From positions 5,022,001 through 5,086,000 of the forward strand of contig NZ_CP121451.1 in assembly GCF_029689945.1 (NCBI RefSeq): DNA of 64,000 nt. The letters are read 5' to 3'. The stretch is from Paenibacillus amylolyticus (GTDB taxonomy: Bacteria; Bacillota; Bacilli; Paenibacillales; Paenibacillaceae). The number at the start of each line of letters is the position of its first letter. The stretch's first letter is position 1. The translations under genes were made by a program, and so were the position numbers. The notes beneath the pieces are model-generated. The model saw nothing but the letters and a program-made list of their open reading frames with translations, was not told the DNA's origin and did not search any database. Below are positions 1 to 10,667 of this stretch, one piece after another.

Positions 1-1187
1 AGATATTTCGCCAGACTGAGCTGACCCGTACCCAAAATGCGGTTCGCAATCGTAAGCAACTCTGTCGGTTGTTTTACCGCCTGATACGGGGTGTAACGTT
101 CACTGCCGATGGCGAACAACAAGGGATGAACCCCTGCCGCATCGACCGCATGTACTTCTTTCACACCTGGAATCTCCTGTTTGATCGCGTCTCCAGTAAT
201 CTCATGAATCAAATCGCCAAACGCTGTATCTTCTTGAGGAGGACGACCCACAACCGTAAACGGCCAAATCGCATTGGGTTTGGCATAGACTTTGTGCACA
301 CGCATTAACGGGAATTCATGCGTCAGACTGTAATAGCCCAGATGATCCCCGAACGGACCTTCGGGCTTCGTCTCGCCTGGATAGATATCACCCGTGATGA
401 CAAAATCGGCATCATTACTGATGCAATACCCGTCCTTGTAACTGTATCGGAAGCGACGTCCGGCGAGTAAACCGGCAAATGTCATCTCACTGAGTCCTTC
501 AGGCAAAGGCATCACTGCCGAAAGTGTATGTGCTGGTGGACCACCAATGAAAATACTCACTTTCAGTGGTTCGCCTTTTTTGACCGCTTTGGCTTGATGT
601 ATACCGATTCCGCGATGAATCTGATAATGTAATCCAATTTCCTTGTTCATTTCAAAATCATTGCCATTCAACTGGACCCGGTACATCCCCAGATTGGAAT
701 TCATGATGCCTGGTTTATCCGGATCTTCCGAATATACTTGCGGCAGTGTCACGAATGCCCCACCATCCATCGGCCAATGCTTGATGAGCGGCAGGTCCGA
801 GATTTGAATCTCTTGCGCGGATACGGGGAGGCTGATAGACTTCCGTTTCGGCAGCGCCTGCCATGCAGCAAGACCTGTACGGATATGTTGAAATGGCGTC
901 TTAAGCGCCTTCATGGGATCGTCACGAACTGCCATGACCCGTTGTACGCCTTCGAGCGTACCGCGGAACATGAACTTGCTTCGTTCCACCGTGCCGAACA
1001 GATTCGATACAGCCTGGAACTTCGAGCCTTTGACATTTTCGAATAACAGCGCCGGGCCTTTAGCCTCGTGCACTTTCATATGGATCGCGGCCATCTCCAG
1101 ATGAGGATCAACCTCTTCTTTGACCCGAATCAAATGACCGTGCTGCTCCAGATCGTTAATACAATCTTCCATATTGCGATATTTCAT
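1..1187 (-). CDS. UbiD-family decarboxylase, 3' end cut by window edge
   Basis: The frame is open from ATG at 1187 to the left edge, so about 395 N-terminal residues are visible and the C-terminus is missing. The protein begins MKYRNMEDCINDLEQHGHLI and contains UbiD-like stretches (GPALLFENVKG, FGTVERSKFMFRGTLE, VFIGGPPAHTLSA-like segment, GPFGDHLGYYSLTHEFP). UbiD enzymes are prenylated-FMN-dependent (de)carboxylases of aromatic or unsaturated acids; some act in quinone synthesis. The substrate cannot be told from sequence here, and no UbiX flavin prenyltransferase gene is in the window. GGAG lies 7 nt before the ATG. It appears to be transcribed from its own promoter in 1190-1310, after the terminator of the upstream kinase gene. 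Family assignment is confident; the quinone role is only a possibility. Confidence 0.85.
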   Translation of the reverse strand, partial: MKYRNMEDCINDLEQHGHLIRVKEEVDPHLEMAAIHMKVHEAKGPALLFENVKGSKFQAVSNLFGTVERSKFMFRGTLEGVQRVMAVRDDPMKALKTPFQHIRTGLAAWQALPKRKSISLPVSAQEIQISDLPLIKHWPMDGGAFVTLPQVYSEDPDKPGIMNSNLGMYRVQLNGNDFEMNKEIGLHYQIHRGIGIHQAKAVKKGEPLKVSIFIGGPPAHTLSAVMPLPEGLSEMTFAGLLAGRRFRYSYKDGYCISNDADFVITGDIYPGETKPEGPFGDHLGYYSLTHEFPLMRVHKVYAKPNAIWPFTVVGRPPQEDTAFGDLIHEITGDAIKQEIPGVKEVHAVDAAGVHPLLFAIGSERYTPYQAVKQPTELLTIANRILGTGQLSLAKY

Positions 1188-1316
1188 TGAATGGCTCCAT
1201 TCTGTGTATGATAAATTGATTAAGTTCATAGATTCACATAAAGTCTCTTCTATCTTATCAAATGATCCACCGCTAAACAAAACTATATATGAAATTTTGT
1301 CGAGTATACTTCTATC

Positions 1317-1385
1317 AAAAAAAGCAATATGAAGCAATATGAATCCTGAACGCACAGGAATCAATTGTTTGCATATTGCTTTTTT
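1317..1385 (-). terminator. Rho-independent terminator after the histidine kinase gene
   Basis: The arms 1321-1331 (AAAGCAATATG) and 1372-1382 (CATATTGCTTT) are complementary. On the minus strand the hairpin is followed by a T run. It sits 15 nt after the kinase stop codon. The loop is long and repeats part of the arm, so the fold may be imperfect. Confidence 0.6.
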
Positions 1386-1399
1386 CTATTCTGCGTGCC

Positions 1400-2736
1400 T
1401 TATGATGCACTAACCGATCTGGGAATCGTGACCACAAACTGCGTACCTTGTCCCACTTCGCTCTCGACATCAATTGTACATTGATGCAATTTCAAAATTT
1501 TAATCACAATGGACAACCCTAAACCATTGCCTCGAAGTGAGCTGCTTCGCGCTTTATCCACCATGTAGAATCGATCAAAGATATACGGGAGTGCTTCCTG
1601 TGGAATGCCTTGTCCAGAATCTCGAATCGATACCTTCACGAATGAAGATGACGTCTCAATTTCGACATGAATGGTACCGTTAGAACCCGTGTATTTGATT
1701 GCATTGTTGATTAAATTCTGCCAGACCTGATCAAACAGATCTTTGTCCACTGTGATCTCACAGGGCAACAAGTCCAATTCGATCTGTATGTCCTTCTGTG
1801 ACCACTGCGGCTCCGCCAGCAGGATCGCCCTTCTTAATTGTTCATCCAACTGGAATGTGGTGAAGTGAACCGGATGATGCTCAGAATCGAGCGAGGCCAG
1901 CCGAAGCAGATTGTCACTGAGCCTCGATAAGCGCAGCGTTTCCTCATAGATAATATCCAGATGCTCCTTCTGCTCTTCCAATGGAATAACACCATCTTGC
2001 AGCGCTCTGGTAAATCCCCTGATCGACGTGAGCGGAGACTGCATTTCATGAGAGACGTTGCTGACAAAGTCATCACGAACCGAATCGATTTTTTGCAACT
2101 CACTGGCCATATGATTAAAGCTCTCCATCAGTTCCCCAAACTCATCCTGATTCTTATGTTTCAAGCGAACCGACAGATCACCTGATGACATCTCCTTTGC
2201 CGCAACTGTTAATTGCTTAATGGGTTTCACAATGTAGCCGGACATGAACAAGATTAACAAACTTCCAATGACCAGGACCGTTAACAGTGAGGTTAAGAGC
2301 GTGTTTCGCAGTGTGTGAAAAGAGAGGAAAAATCACTTTGAATCAGAAATGTCCCAATCCCCTCTTCTGTTCCGGGAACACCTATGGTCGCAATTCCATC
2401 TTTGCTGGATATAAACATGGCATCGGTTGTACCCTTTTCAAATAACGAATGGGCTTTGTCCTCTGGCAAGGCGGATAACACGTCACTTTGTGCATTCACG
2501 GGCGTAATATTTAAACCGTAGCGGGCAAAGATATCGAAACTTGATTTCACTTTTTCCGGATCATCGATCAGGTTAATCAGTGTAGCGAGATCTTCTGCAA
2601 AAGTAATCATCAAACGATTTGGCGTCTTTTCCTGAGACCCGTTATTGATCATAAAGGAGAGAATCAGACTCACCAGAACAATCCCGATAAATGTAGCTAC
2701 GATGCGAAGGCGCAGGCTCTTCTTAAACATGTTCAT
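1400..2736 (-). CDS. Sensor histidine kinase (frameshift in the sequence near 2310-2330)
   Basis: A membrane sensor kinase paired with the response regulator upstream. Residues 1-145 hold an N-terminal membrane segment (IVATFIGIVLVSLILSF) and an extracytoplasmic sensor region. A second membrane segment follows (LLTVLVIGSLLILFMSGYIV), then HAMP (PIKQLTVAAKEMSSGDLSVR), the H-box SNVSHEMQSPLTSIRGFT with the phospho-accepting His, the N-box (NLINNAIKYTG), and G boxes (DSGQGIP, GNGLGLSIV). The first frame stops at 2293 and the kinase core reads in another frame; restoring one base in the T/C-rich stretch at 2310-2330 joins them into about 445 residues. The ATG overlaps the regulator's TGA (ATGA), so the two are translationally coupled. 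The signal is unknown. A neighbouring ABC exporter suggests an envelope or antimicrobial stress role (inference). Confidence 0.85.
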
Positions 2737-3403
2737 GCCCGCTCCAGGCGATAACCAAGCCCTCTTATTGTTGAGATCGCTAATTCAGGGACGTGCTCAA
2801 GACGTTCCCTTAACCGCTTGATATGTACATCAACCGTACGCTCATCTCCCTCATAATCGATGCCCCATATATCATCGATAAGCTGTGTACGTGTGAATAT
2901 TTTCCCTGGCGAACTCGCCAGAGAAAATAATAATTCACATTCCTTCTTTTTCAATTCGATCGTTTGTCCGTCCGCAACAACAACCATGAGATTGCCCAAA
3001 TCAATCGTTACCCCGCTGACCTGAATCAGGTTCGATGAGCTTTTGTTATAGCGTTTCAGTAACGATTTTACACGCAGGATTAACTCCACAGGATCAAACG
3101 GTTTAACGAGGTAATCATCTGACCCGGCATTAAATCCTCTGACTTTGTCCTTGGATTCTCCCTTCGCAGTGACCATCAGGATCGGAATATCCAGATAGGA
3201 TCGGATATCTTCCGTCAGCTCAATGCCGTCGATTCGCGGCATCATGACATCCACTATGGCCAGATCAACTTTCGTATGAGAGAGAGATCCAACGCCTCTT
3301 GACCGTCCGATGCTTCCAGCACGGAGAATTGATTTTTTTCAAGATAGATTCGGATTAATTTGCGGATATGGGAATCATCGTCCACCACCATAATCGTGTT
3401 CAT
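2733..3403 (-). CDS. OmpR/PhoB-family response regulator (frameshift near 3283-3297)
   Basis: The protein starts MNTIMVVDDDSHIRKLIRIY at ATG 3403, with the acidic pocket DDD and the phospho-acceptor Asp in AIVDVMMPRIDG. The conserved Thr/Ser and Lys occur in ILMVTAKGE and DDYLVKPFDP. A C-terminal winged-helix DNA-binding domain follows (KKECELLFSLAS, RTQLIDDIWG, VDVHIKRLRERLE, IRGLGYRLE). The first 40 residues read in a different frame from the rest; one lost base in the CT-repeat at about 3285-3297 explains this. Full length is about 223 aa, typical for the family. It lies 28 nt after the ABC transporter gene and overlaps the kinase start by 4 nt, forming one ABC-regulator-kinase transcription unit. 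Confidence 0.87.
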
Positions 3404-3431
3404 GCAGCCATTATCCTTTCCGCAATTGGTT

Positions 3432-5394
3432 TTATTCGTATCGCAGGGATTCCATCGGGTCTAGCTTGGCCGCTTTTGATGATGGCATCAAACCAGCCAT
3501 GATGCTGATCGCTGTACTTACCGCAATACCAAACAGGATATAATATCCCGAGAGATGAATGAGTTTTGCTCCAAACGCATTGTCCAATAGAATATTTAAC
3601 ACATAACTAATGATCACTGCAAAGATTACCGCAATAATACCACTAAATACGCCCAATAAGGCAGATTCCGAGAAGAATATGCGTTTGATATCTTTCTTCT
3701 TGCTCCGATCGCCCGAAGAATACCGATCTCCTTCGTCCGTTCCACGACACTAATATAGAGTACGACCAGTATCATAATACCCGACACGATTAACGAAATG
3801 CCTGCAATACCCGCAAGTACAATGGAAGCCATACTTACATATGTCGTGATATTCTCCATAACCTTGGCCATCTGGGAGCCTGCGAAGCCGGCATCAACAG
3901 CAGCTTCATTGATTTCATTAACATATTTCATATCGGTTGCGTAGGCATTAACCTGAATCGGCCCAATTGTTATTCCTTTGTCCGAGTACATTTGCCCTAA
4001 CGTCTCTGATGAAATGTATCCTGGGGATTGTTGCATTGGAGAACGTGGATCTGCCGCTTCGTAGATCCCTGAGATCGTTACTTCTTTCTCCAACGTGACT
4101 GGCTTATTATTGCTATCCATCTCATTGATATAGAGAAATACAGACTTGCCAATCATGGATTCAGCTTGGTCATTTCCACTTAATTGTTTCGCCGTATCCA
4201 GAGGTATCAACATCTGATTTTCTACCGGCAGAACACCCGTTGTTAGTAATGCTGGATCAAAAGCATCCGTTAACGTTGTTACCTGCGCAAGACCCGCACT
4301 TTGTTTATCATTCACCATAGTCGATTGGCCTGTAATGGTGGTGATCGTCTCTACATGATCGACATTAGGAAAATTGCGAATCGTCTCAACATCAGCTTCG
4401 GTGAACAGTTCACCTGTCGCCATCAAGGCCTCCGGGCCTTGCATGTCTTTGGCTTCTTCACTTGGCTTGGTTATATCCACAAGCAAAGGGTCCATACTTG
4501 AATTGATCTCGTCGTTCATATACGTTGTTATACCATTCCCTAAGGAAAGCATCAGGAGTACACTTAATATACCTATGGATCCACCCAAAGCCACTAGTAC
4601 ATTACGCTTAGCGTTAAGTTTCATATTTTTAATTGCCATCTTGAAAGAAGCAAGTAAGCCCAAGCTTCGGGAAGAATCCTGACCACTTTCGTAAACAGCC
4701 GTAGAAGGATCTTTCAGATGAATATCGTCACTGATACGTCCCTCTTCCACTTTCACAATCCGTGTACCTGAGTCAGCGACTTTCTGAGAGTGAGTTACGG
4801 CGATGACCAACATGCCCTTCTTCGCTATACTGTCCAGTAAAGTGAGGATTTGATCTCCATTTTCCCGATCCAGCGCACCCGTTGGTTCATCTGCCAGAAT
4901 AATGTCCGGATTGTTGGATAAAGCCCGTGCGATGGAAACACGCTGCTTCTGACCTCCAGATAATTGGTTGGGACGTTTGTTCAGATGATCCTTCAGTCCG
5001 ACCTCTGTTAATATATCAACGGCACGCTGGTTCCGCTCCTTCTCATTGGTGTCCGTCATTTGCATCGCAATTGTCACATTTTCGAGGACAGACAGATGCG
5101 GGATCAGATTGAAATTTTGAAAGACAAAGCCGATATTATTCTTCCGATAATCATCCATTTCCTTCTCTGTCATGGCACTTAAATTCTTGCCACGAACAAT
5201 GACTTCCCCTTCATAGTCGGAGTCCATGCCACCAATGATATTCATCAGTGTCGACTTACCACAGCCAGATTCACCAAGGATGGAGACAAATTCCCCCGTC
5301 TCAAAACTCAAATTCAATCCGTGGAGTACCGGGACTCTCTCTTTCCATATAAGGTGTATGATTTCTTCACATTTTTAACTTCGAGTATTTTCAT
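3432..5394 (-). CDS. MacB-like ABC exporter, ATPase fused to FtsX-type permease (two frameshifts)
   Basis: About 654 residues after repair. An N-terminal ATPase starts MKILEVKNVKKSYTLYGK at ATG 5394; it shows Walker A (GESGCGKST), Q-loop (FVFQNFNLIPH), signature (LSGGQKQR) and Walker B (IILADEPTGALD). The permease half has one membrane span near the middle (VLVALGGSIGILSVLLMLSLG), a large extracytoplasmic MacB_PCD-like domain, and a C-terminal FtsX bundle (SIVLAGIAGISLIVSGIMIL, ERTKEIGILRAIGA). Such proteins are mechanotransmission exporters of peptides, lipids or drugs; the substrate is unknown. Frame breaks, each one base short, lie near 5325-5340 (before PVLHGLNLSFE) and near 3697 (after IGARRK). 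The gene leads an operon with the response regulator and histidine kinase, as in sensor-linked detoxification ABC modules. Confidence 0.85.
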
Positions 5395-5532
5395 ATGAAT
5401 CTCTTCCTCTCCTGATCATGCACGATGTCTATCTATTTAATGTTCATATCGTAACAAATCAGTGTGAACTGATAATGAACTGGAGCATCGGCCTGTTGGA
5501 GTTGGCTCGAACACAAATTATACGTAAAAAAA

Positions 5533-5577
5533 CACCTACACTTACTTGAAATGAATCTTTCCAAGTAAGTGTAGGTG
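5533..5577 (-). terminator. Strong terminator after the cohesin-SLH gene
   Basis: A perfect 16-bp stem: CACCTACACTTACTTG (5533-5548) pairs with 5562-5577. A run of A before it on the plus strand gives a T tract after the hairpin for minus-strand transcripts. A second, weaker hairpin at about 5584-5616 (AACCC...GGGTT with TCCTTA/TAAGGA) lies closer to the stop codon. Confidence 0.75.
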
Positions 5578-5675
5578 CAAAACAACCCAAATCCTTATAA
5601 CTAAGGACTCGGGTTGGAAGGTTATTCTGTCATTGTAGTGTCAGTGTAAATAATCTGTAATTCAACTTATATCGT

Positions 5676-7604
5676 TTAGATTAATCCGGCTTTTTGCAGC
5701 AGTCTCTTCACAATCGCCGCCGATTGCGCACGACTAATGTCTGCCTCTGTCATCAGCTGGCCATCAGCACCTTGTACCAGCTCTTGTTTAATCGCCGATG
5801 CAACCGACTCCGCTGCCCATGACTGTACCTTAGCACTGTCGCTATATGCACTTATCAGACTCGTTGTCTCTGAAGCATCCGCCTGTGCCAGACCGACCAG
5901 TTTCATCGCACGTGACACAATGGTCAGCGCTTCAGCACGAGAGATTTCACTGTTCGGACGGAAGCTGTCGTCCGCATAACCCGTGATCAGTCCGTAGGAT
6001 ACGGCCGTCTGAACCTCATCCTCATACCAAGTGCCTGTCTTCACATCCGTGAACGATGCTGCTTCTGTGCTAATCGGGGAGTGTAGACCCAGACCTCTTA
6101 AGAGAACAGCCGTGAACTCTGCTCGTGTAATACTCCGATCCGGCGCAAACACGTCATCACCAGTACCTTGTACGATCAAACGGGATGCCAGATCATTTAC
6201 GTCATCACGACTCCAGTGATTGGTTACATCGCTGAATGTTGCCGGATGATAGATCAGGGCATAGGTGCTGTTCGTTAAGCTGTTAATACTAGCGGAATCT
6301 TGTCCATTGCCTTTGATAACCTTGGTTGGCACATGCAGAAGGCTGCCATCAGGCTGAAGCACAACTCCAGTCGTGATTTTAGAACCATCCACACCCTCTG
6401 GCAATGTGATGGAGCGCTCTACATAAGCGTTAAAGCGATCCACATTAACTTGCTGTCCATTCCAAATGGCTTTCACTTCAAAATCAACCGGAGCTGCAAC
6501 CAGCGTAGTGTTCTCCAGCTTGTCCGCTGCGGACTGAATGGCTGTTTGCTTGGAAGCAGCGCTAGGTACAATAGCAATCTGAATCGTGACATCTTCCATT
6601 GGAACAGTGCTTCCGAATTGGTTCAGAACCTGATCAATCTGAATCTGATTTGCGGGGAGGGTGTACGTACCACTATCTGTCTGAATGACAACTTCGGCAC
6701 TGCTTCCTTCCATCGTTTTGACCAGCTTGCCATTCAGTTCACCAACGACCGCACCCTTTCCAGTACCTGTCATCGGCAGCAGAAGCGTTCTAAGTCCACT
6801 TCCAATCTGATTGATGACTTTGTCATTATCCACGTGAATCGTGGTAGTCACCTGATTGTTTACTGTTGCTGTAGTAGCCGTTGCAGATTGTTCCTGTTTC
6901 TGTCCGTTCACATAGATGTCTACCCCTTTGGTTGCCGCTGGAGTGGATGGAACAGGAGTAACGACGGGTGATACACTTCCTCCCGAAGATGAACCTGGAT
7001 TCGGTGTAGAACCCGAGTTGCCACCACCTGAGTTGGCTGCTGTAATTGTGATTGCTCCACCGGACAATTGAGTGTAGCTCTCAGGTTCTACATTCGTAAA
7101 ATGCCAATGTTCTGAATCCGTTTGATCTACAGAGAGCTGTTTCGTTCCAGGCGTCGCATTGTTTTTAGCTTTGATCTCGATATCAAACAGCTGCTGTTCG
7201 TCTACAATTGGATTGTTCCCTCCTGTAAAATCAACCCAAATGATTCGTACCCAGCCTTCCGCACTGTTAATTTCGTACTGGAAATCTGCTACACCCTCTT
7301 CATTTGGGGAGGTAGCGATGGCGTTGATCGATTTAGGCGTGATCCGAACAATTTCCAATGCAGACGTATCATAATCAATCTGCATATTATAAGCTTTCAC
7401 TCCGAAATAGGACTTCTTCAATGAAACAGGTACATGAACGGTCTGCCCTGCCTGTACGCTCACATTTGCAAATTGTACTTGTGATGGTTCTACCGGTTCT
7501 GCTCCAGCTACATTCGGCAATATGAGTGAAGAGAGTAATGTCAGTGCGATCAGACCTGACATTGTTTTTCTGATTCTAGGACGTTTCTTTTTCGGTTGAA
7601 ACAT
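5676..7604 (-). CDS. Secreted cohesin-domain protein with three C-terminal SLH domains (surface scaffoldin-like)
   Basis: A 642-aa exported protein. It has a signal peptide (basic KKKRPRIRK, hydrophobic LIALTLLSSLILP, cleavage near AGA-EP). Residues about 37-190 resemble a cohesin domain: VSVQAGQTVHVPVSLK, YNMQIDYDTSALEIV, LFDIEIKAKNNATPG. A Gly/Ser/Pro/Thr linker follows (about 195-235), then a 200-residue region of unknown type. Three SLH domains close the protein (about 460-642: FSDVTNHWSRDDVNDLA, FTDVKTGTWYEDEVQTAV, YSDSAKVQSWAAESVASAI), each with an ITRAE/ISRAE-like motif. SLH domains bind pyruvylated secondary cell wall polymer; cohesins bind dockerins. The upstream gene encodes a dockerin protein, so this protein could anchor it on the cell surface (inference). 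ATG 7604 follows GGAGG. Confidence 0.82.
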   Translation of the reverse strand: MFQPKKKRPRIRKTMSGLIALTLLSSLILPNVAGAEPVEPSQVQFANVSVQAGQTVHVPVSLKKSYFGVKAYNMQIDYDTSALEIVRITPKSINAIATSPNEEGVADFQYEINSAEGWVRIIWVDFTGGNNPIVDEQQLFDIEIKAKNNATPGTKQLSVDQTDSEHWHFTNVEPESYTQLSGGAITITAANSGGGNSGSTPNPGSSSGGSVSPVVTPVPSTPAATKGVDIYVNGQKQEQSATATTATVNNQVTTTIHVDNDKVINQIGSGLRTLLLPMTGTGKGAVVGELNGKLVKTMEGSSAEVVIQTDSGTYTLPANQIQIDQVLNQFGSTVPMEDVTIQIAIVPSAASKQTAIQSAADKLENTTLVAAPVDFEVKAIWNGQQVNVDRFNAYVERSITLPEGVDGSKITTGVVLQPDGSLLHVPTKVIKGNGQDSASINSLTNSTYALIYHPATFSDVTNHWSRDDVNDLASRLIVQGTGDDVFAPDRSITRAEFTAVLLRGLGLHSPISTEAASFTDVKTGTWYEDEVQTAVSYGLITGYADDSFRPNSEISRAEALTIVSRAMKLVGLAQADASETTSLISAYSDSAKVQSWAAESVASAIKQELVQGADGQLMTEADISRAQSAAIVKRLLQKAGLI

Positions 7605-7694
7605 GTAATAGCCTCCATGTCTGTATCAATTGATAGATCGTATGGTAAAGATAGAAAAAGTGTTGTTATTCGTTAACTAAATTAAGAATATGAA

Positions 7695-8737
7695 TTAATC
7701 AGGAAATTGTATTTTTTCTTTTCCAACAATGAATGTTCGTCTAGGCTCCGTATTTGGGTTTGAAGTGGAGTGGGTAATAACTTCAAGCACAAGATAATGA
7801 TTCTCGTCCTCAGATGTAACACTGTGCTGTTCTCGTGTCTCCCCTACGATTGGCACCCTATCTTCTCCTAAAGCGTCTGTTGCGCGGTACCACTGATAAA
7901 AAGGTGTATTAAGGGTATCATCATAATCAATATCCATTAAGTGGTAATCAACAGCAACTGCACTCTCCATGTACTCCTTCAATTGACCATTCAGTACATA
8001 CGGCGCATCATCCACTTGCTTAAAGGTCAACACATAGTCATTGTTTTTTCCGCCAAGTGTTTTGCCATTATATCCTTTTAGCAGAGCATCCATGTCCCCC
8101 AAAGTGGGTTCCGTATTACGGTCCACATCCATTCGGTTCATCTCTACATAAGAAAGCTGCGGCGAGTCATCATGTTACGAAGGTAATCGAACAGGTCTGC
8201 TGCATCCTGAGAATTCACTTTACCGTCTGCATTTACATCCCCTTTTTTACTAATGTAAAGTTCAATGTTATCCGTAACAGTCTCTGGTGTGCCAGAAATC
8301 ATATAATTCGCTTTCAATTCAATGTTGATTTTGCCGCTTTGGCGAGGAATAATCACCAATGTACTGACAGGGGTTGTCATATTCTCATCTTGTCTCGTTT
8401 CTACATACGCCTCAGCGATGCTGTTATCACTTGAGCTGGCTATAGGCGGGCTATACTCATCGGATCGAAATTGGGTACTTAAATTGATTCTGACTGTATT
8501 ATTGATGGTCACCTCAATGGACACATCCCGTGGATCATTTTGTTTCGATGAATAACTTAACCAGTTGATGCCATCATTAAGAACAGGTTGTGAAATATTT
8601 ATTACCGGACCAATTGCTCCTGCGTTAGCCTGTGGGAGCGTTCCAGCAATAGGCAATGCAATGCCCAATCCGAGCGCAGTCAACATGCTTTTTTTCAATA
8701 TTGGCTTAAGCCGTTTTTTGTTTTGTTTCCCCTTCAA
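7695..8737 (-). CDS. Secreted dockerin-containing protein (frameshift near 8172)
   Basis: About 347 aa after repair. TTG start at 8737, 8 nt after GAGGAGG. An N-terminal signal peptide (MLTALGLGIALPIAGTLPQ) precedes a beta-rich, Ig-like region. The dockerin lies near residues 170-215: first calcium-loop repeat GDVNADGKVNSQDAADLFDY, second repeat MDVDRNTEPTLGDMDALLKG. A C-terminal domain of about 130 residues of unknown family follows. The break sits inside the dockerin between the two loops; one base restored before DSPQLSYVEMNRMDV joins them. An internal dockerin, rather than a terminal one, is unusual. It lies 90 nt upstream of the cohesin-SLH gene, so both are probably co-transcribed and may interact. 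The dockerin call rests on the paired D-x-N/D-x-D/N loops. Confidence 0.75.
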
Positions 8738-8852
8738 TTCATGTTCCTCCTCGTGTACATTTCATATTTGAACAACTACATGCTCAGTATAACGAGGCAT
8801 TCTGAACCAATTCTGAACAGGACCATGGAACTATTCCCAGTTGTAATTCGAC

Positions 8853-8887
8853 AAAAAACGCCATGGAGTAAGCCTCCATAGCGTTTT
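8853..8887 (-). terminator. Terminator after mtaD
   Basis: The hairpin pairs AAAACGC-ATGGAG with CTCCAT-GCGTTTT (about 8855-8886), with A/T runs on both sides, so it could work in both directions. It sits about 45 nt downstream of the mtaD stop on the minus strand. Confidence 0.7.
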
Positions 8888-8930
8888 GAGCACAAATATT
8901 TTTCCAGTTTGGATTAAATCCGACTAAAAA

Positions 8931-10230
8931 TTAAATTCCATCAACAATTCTTTTGGCTCTAACCTTCACCTCACGGTAAAGTTCATCCTCATCAATCGTC
9001 AGCAGTTTCCTGCCTCGCATGAGGATCTGACCGTTCACGATGGTCGTGTCCACATCCGCCCCATTTACACTGTAAGCCAGTAGCGACTCTATCTCATGTA
9101 CCGGTTGAAGATGTGGTTTCGCCAGGTCTATCAGGATCAGATCCGCTTTGCGACCCACCTCAAGTATACCCACTTCATCCTGCAAACCCAGCAGACTAGC
9201 ACTTCCGCGTGTAGCCATGTGTAGAACGTTCCTAGCTGGTAAGCGAGTGGGATCACCATAGTCGAGTTTTTGCAACCAGGTTGCGGCCTTGATCTCCTCG
9301 AACATATCCACGGTTGTAGCACTTCCCGCTCCATCGGTTCCAATTCCCACGTTCATTCCCTGAGCCAACATCTCGGTAATCGGAGCAATTCCACACCCCA
9401 GCTTCAGATTACTAACCGGATTGTGCGCTACACCGCCGCGCATTCCCTTCAATCTGCCGATATCCCTGCGATTGAGGTGTACACCATGCGCAAGCAGTAC
9501 ATGTGCCTGTTCGAACATCCCCGCTTCTTCCAAATACGCTGTCGGTGTCATGCCGTAACGCTCACGAATCTTCACAACTTCTTCCTTTGTCTCAGCCAGA
9601 TGGATATGCAACGGGATATCCTCCCTGACAGCCATAGCTATGACTTCACGAAGCGGCTCTATAGGACATGTGTAAGGGGAGTGGGGTCCATACATGGTTG
9701 TAATTCGCCCATCGGCAGCTCCAGACCAGCGCTCTACAAGATCAATTGCTTCCTGCAACCTGCGTCCTCCATCGTCCTCCATGAATACCATTCCTCGTGT
9801 CAACGATGCCCGGATACCTGTTTGCTTCACCACTTCGGCAATCTCGTTCATATGAATGTACATATCCGCAAAAGCAGTGGTACCCGAACGAATCATCTCG
9901 GCAATGGATAACTGGGCCCCCAGTAGATGTCTTCCGGGGTCATCCGTGCTTCGGCAGGCAGCATTTTACGCTCGAGCCAGTCCATCAGCTTCAGATCATC
10001 CGAGAATCCGCGGAGCAGACTCATCGGGGTATGTTGATGGGCATTTATCAGTCCCGGCATAGCCATTTTATTACGGCCATCGATAATCTCGTCTTCAGGC
10101 TGCGCAGCAATATGGTTCGCAATCTGTACAATGCGATCTCCTTCAACACGAATATCCCCATGAAGGGGGCCTCGGCATCTTGCATCGTTAGGATCATAAC
10201 TTGCTGGATCAATATACTCATTACATTCAC
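8931..10230 (-). CDS. mtaD: 5'-methylthioadenosine/S-adenosylhomocysteine deaminase-like amidohydrolase (two frameshifts)
   Basis: About 433 aa. A metal-dependent amidohydrolase that deaminates MTA or SAH to the inosyl product, in purine/methionine salvage. Metal ligands visible: H-x-H in INAHQHTPMS, His in HIHLAETKEE, and Asp in GIGTDGAGSATT; the family motif HNPVSNLKLG is present. The N-terminal part (ILIQQVMILTMQDAEAP) and HGDIRVEGDRIVQIANHIAA are in different frames; one base is missing in a C run near 10162-10170. A second base is missing in a G run near 9915 (EDIYWG / AQLSIAEMIRSG). The start is GTG 10230 close to GGAGG, or ATG 10221. Substrate specificity within this family (MTA, SAH, related adenosines) cannot be fixed from sequence alone. 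Confidence 0.82.
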
Positions 10231-10299
10231 GGCTCCTCCGGATTGGTTATCGTTCCTTCCATATCCGAGGGTAAGCCTTTACGTAACGGCAAGGTCAAG

Positions 10300-10593
10300 T
10301 CATTTTAATTTTTGAATCGTCATCTTTCTGAAAGTTTGGATAAAGGGTTTGGGATCAATTTCAACCATATATGGATACACGCCTGTACTTGTGTGCAGAT
10401 AAAAGAATCCACCTTCATCACCCATCCGGCGAAATGACATGTCAAACACTTCCGTGAGGTTGAACTCGCGGTATTTGGTCACAATTTTATCTGGATACAG
10501 AATCATGGAGCGGGCATTCATCTCAATCTCTTGGGCGAGACCCGTCACTTCTCTCTGCACTTTGTAATAAGGTAATACAGCAACGCAGTTCAT
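10300..10593 (-). CDS. Small conserved-looking cytosolic protein, function unknown
   Basis: 97 aa, starting at ATG 10593, 6 nt after GGAGGCGG. There is no signal peptide or membrane span. It is mixed alpha/beta with a central segment GGFFYLHTSTGVYPYMVEID that suggests a beta-rich PH-like or similar small fold, but I do not recognise the family. It lies 70 nt upstream of mtaD on the same strand and may share a transcript with it. No catalytic motif is visible. Confidence 0.6.
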   Translation of the reverse strand: MNCVAVLPYYKVQREVTGLAQEIEMNARSMILYPDKIVTKYREFNLTEVFDMSFRRMGDEGGFFYLHTSTGVYPYMVEIDPKPFIQTFRKMTIQKLK

Positions 10594-10667
10594 GATCCGC
10601 CTCCATTCATGCCATGATTATGATTCCATCATAGCAGATCGGAGGCGGCCAGCAAAAGAACATGAAG

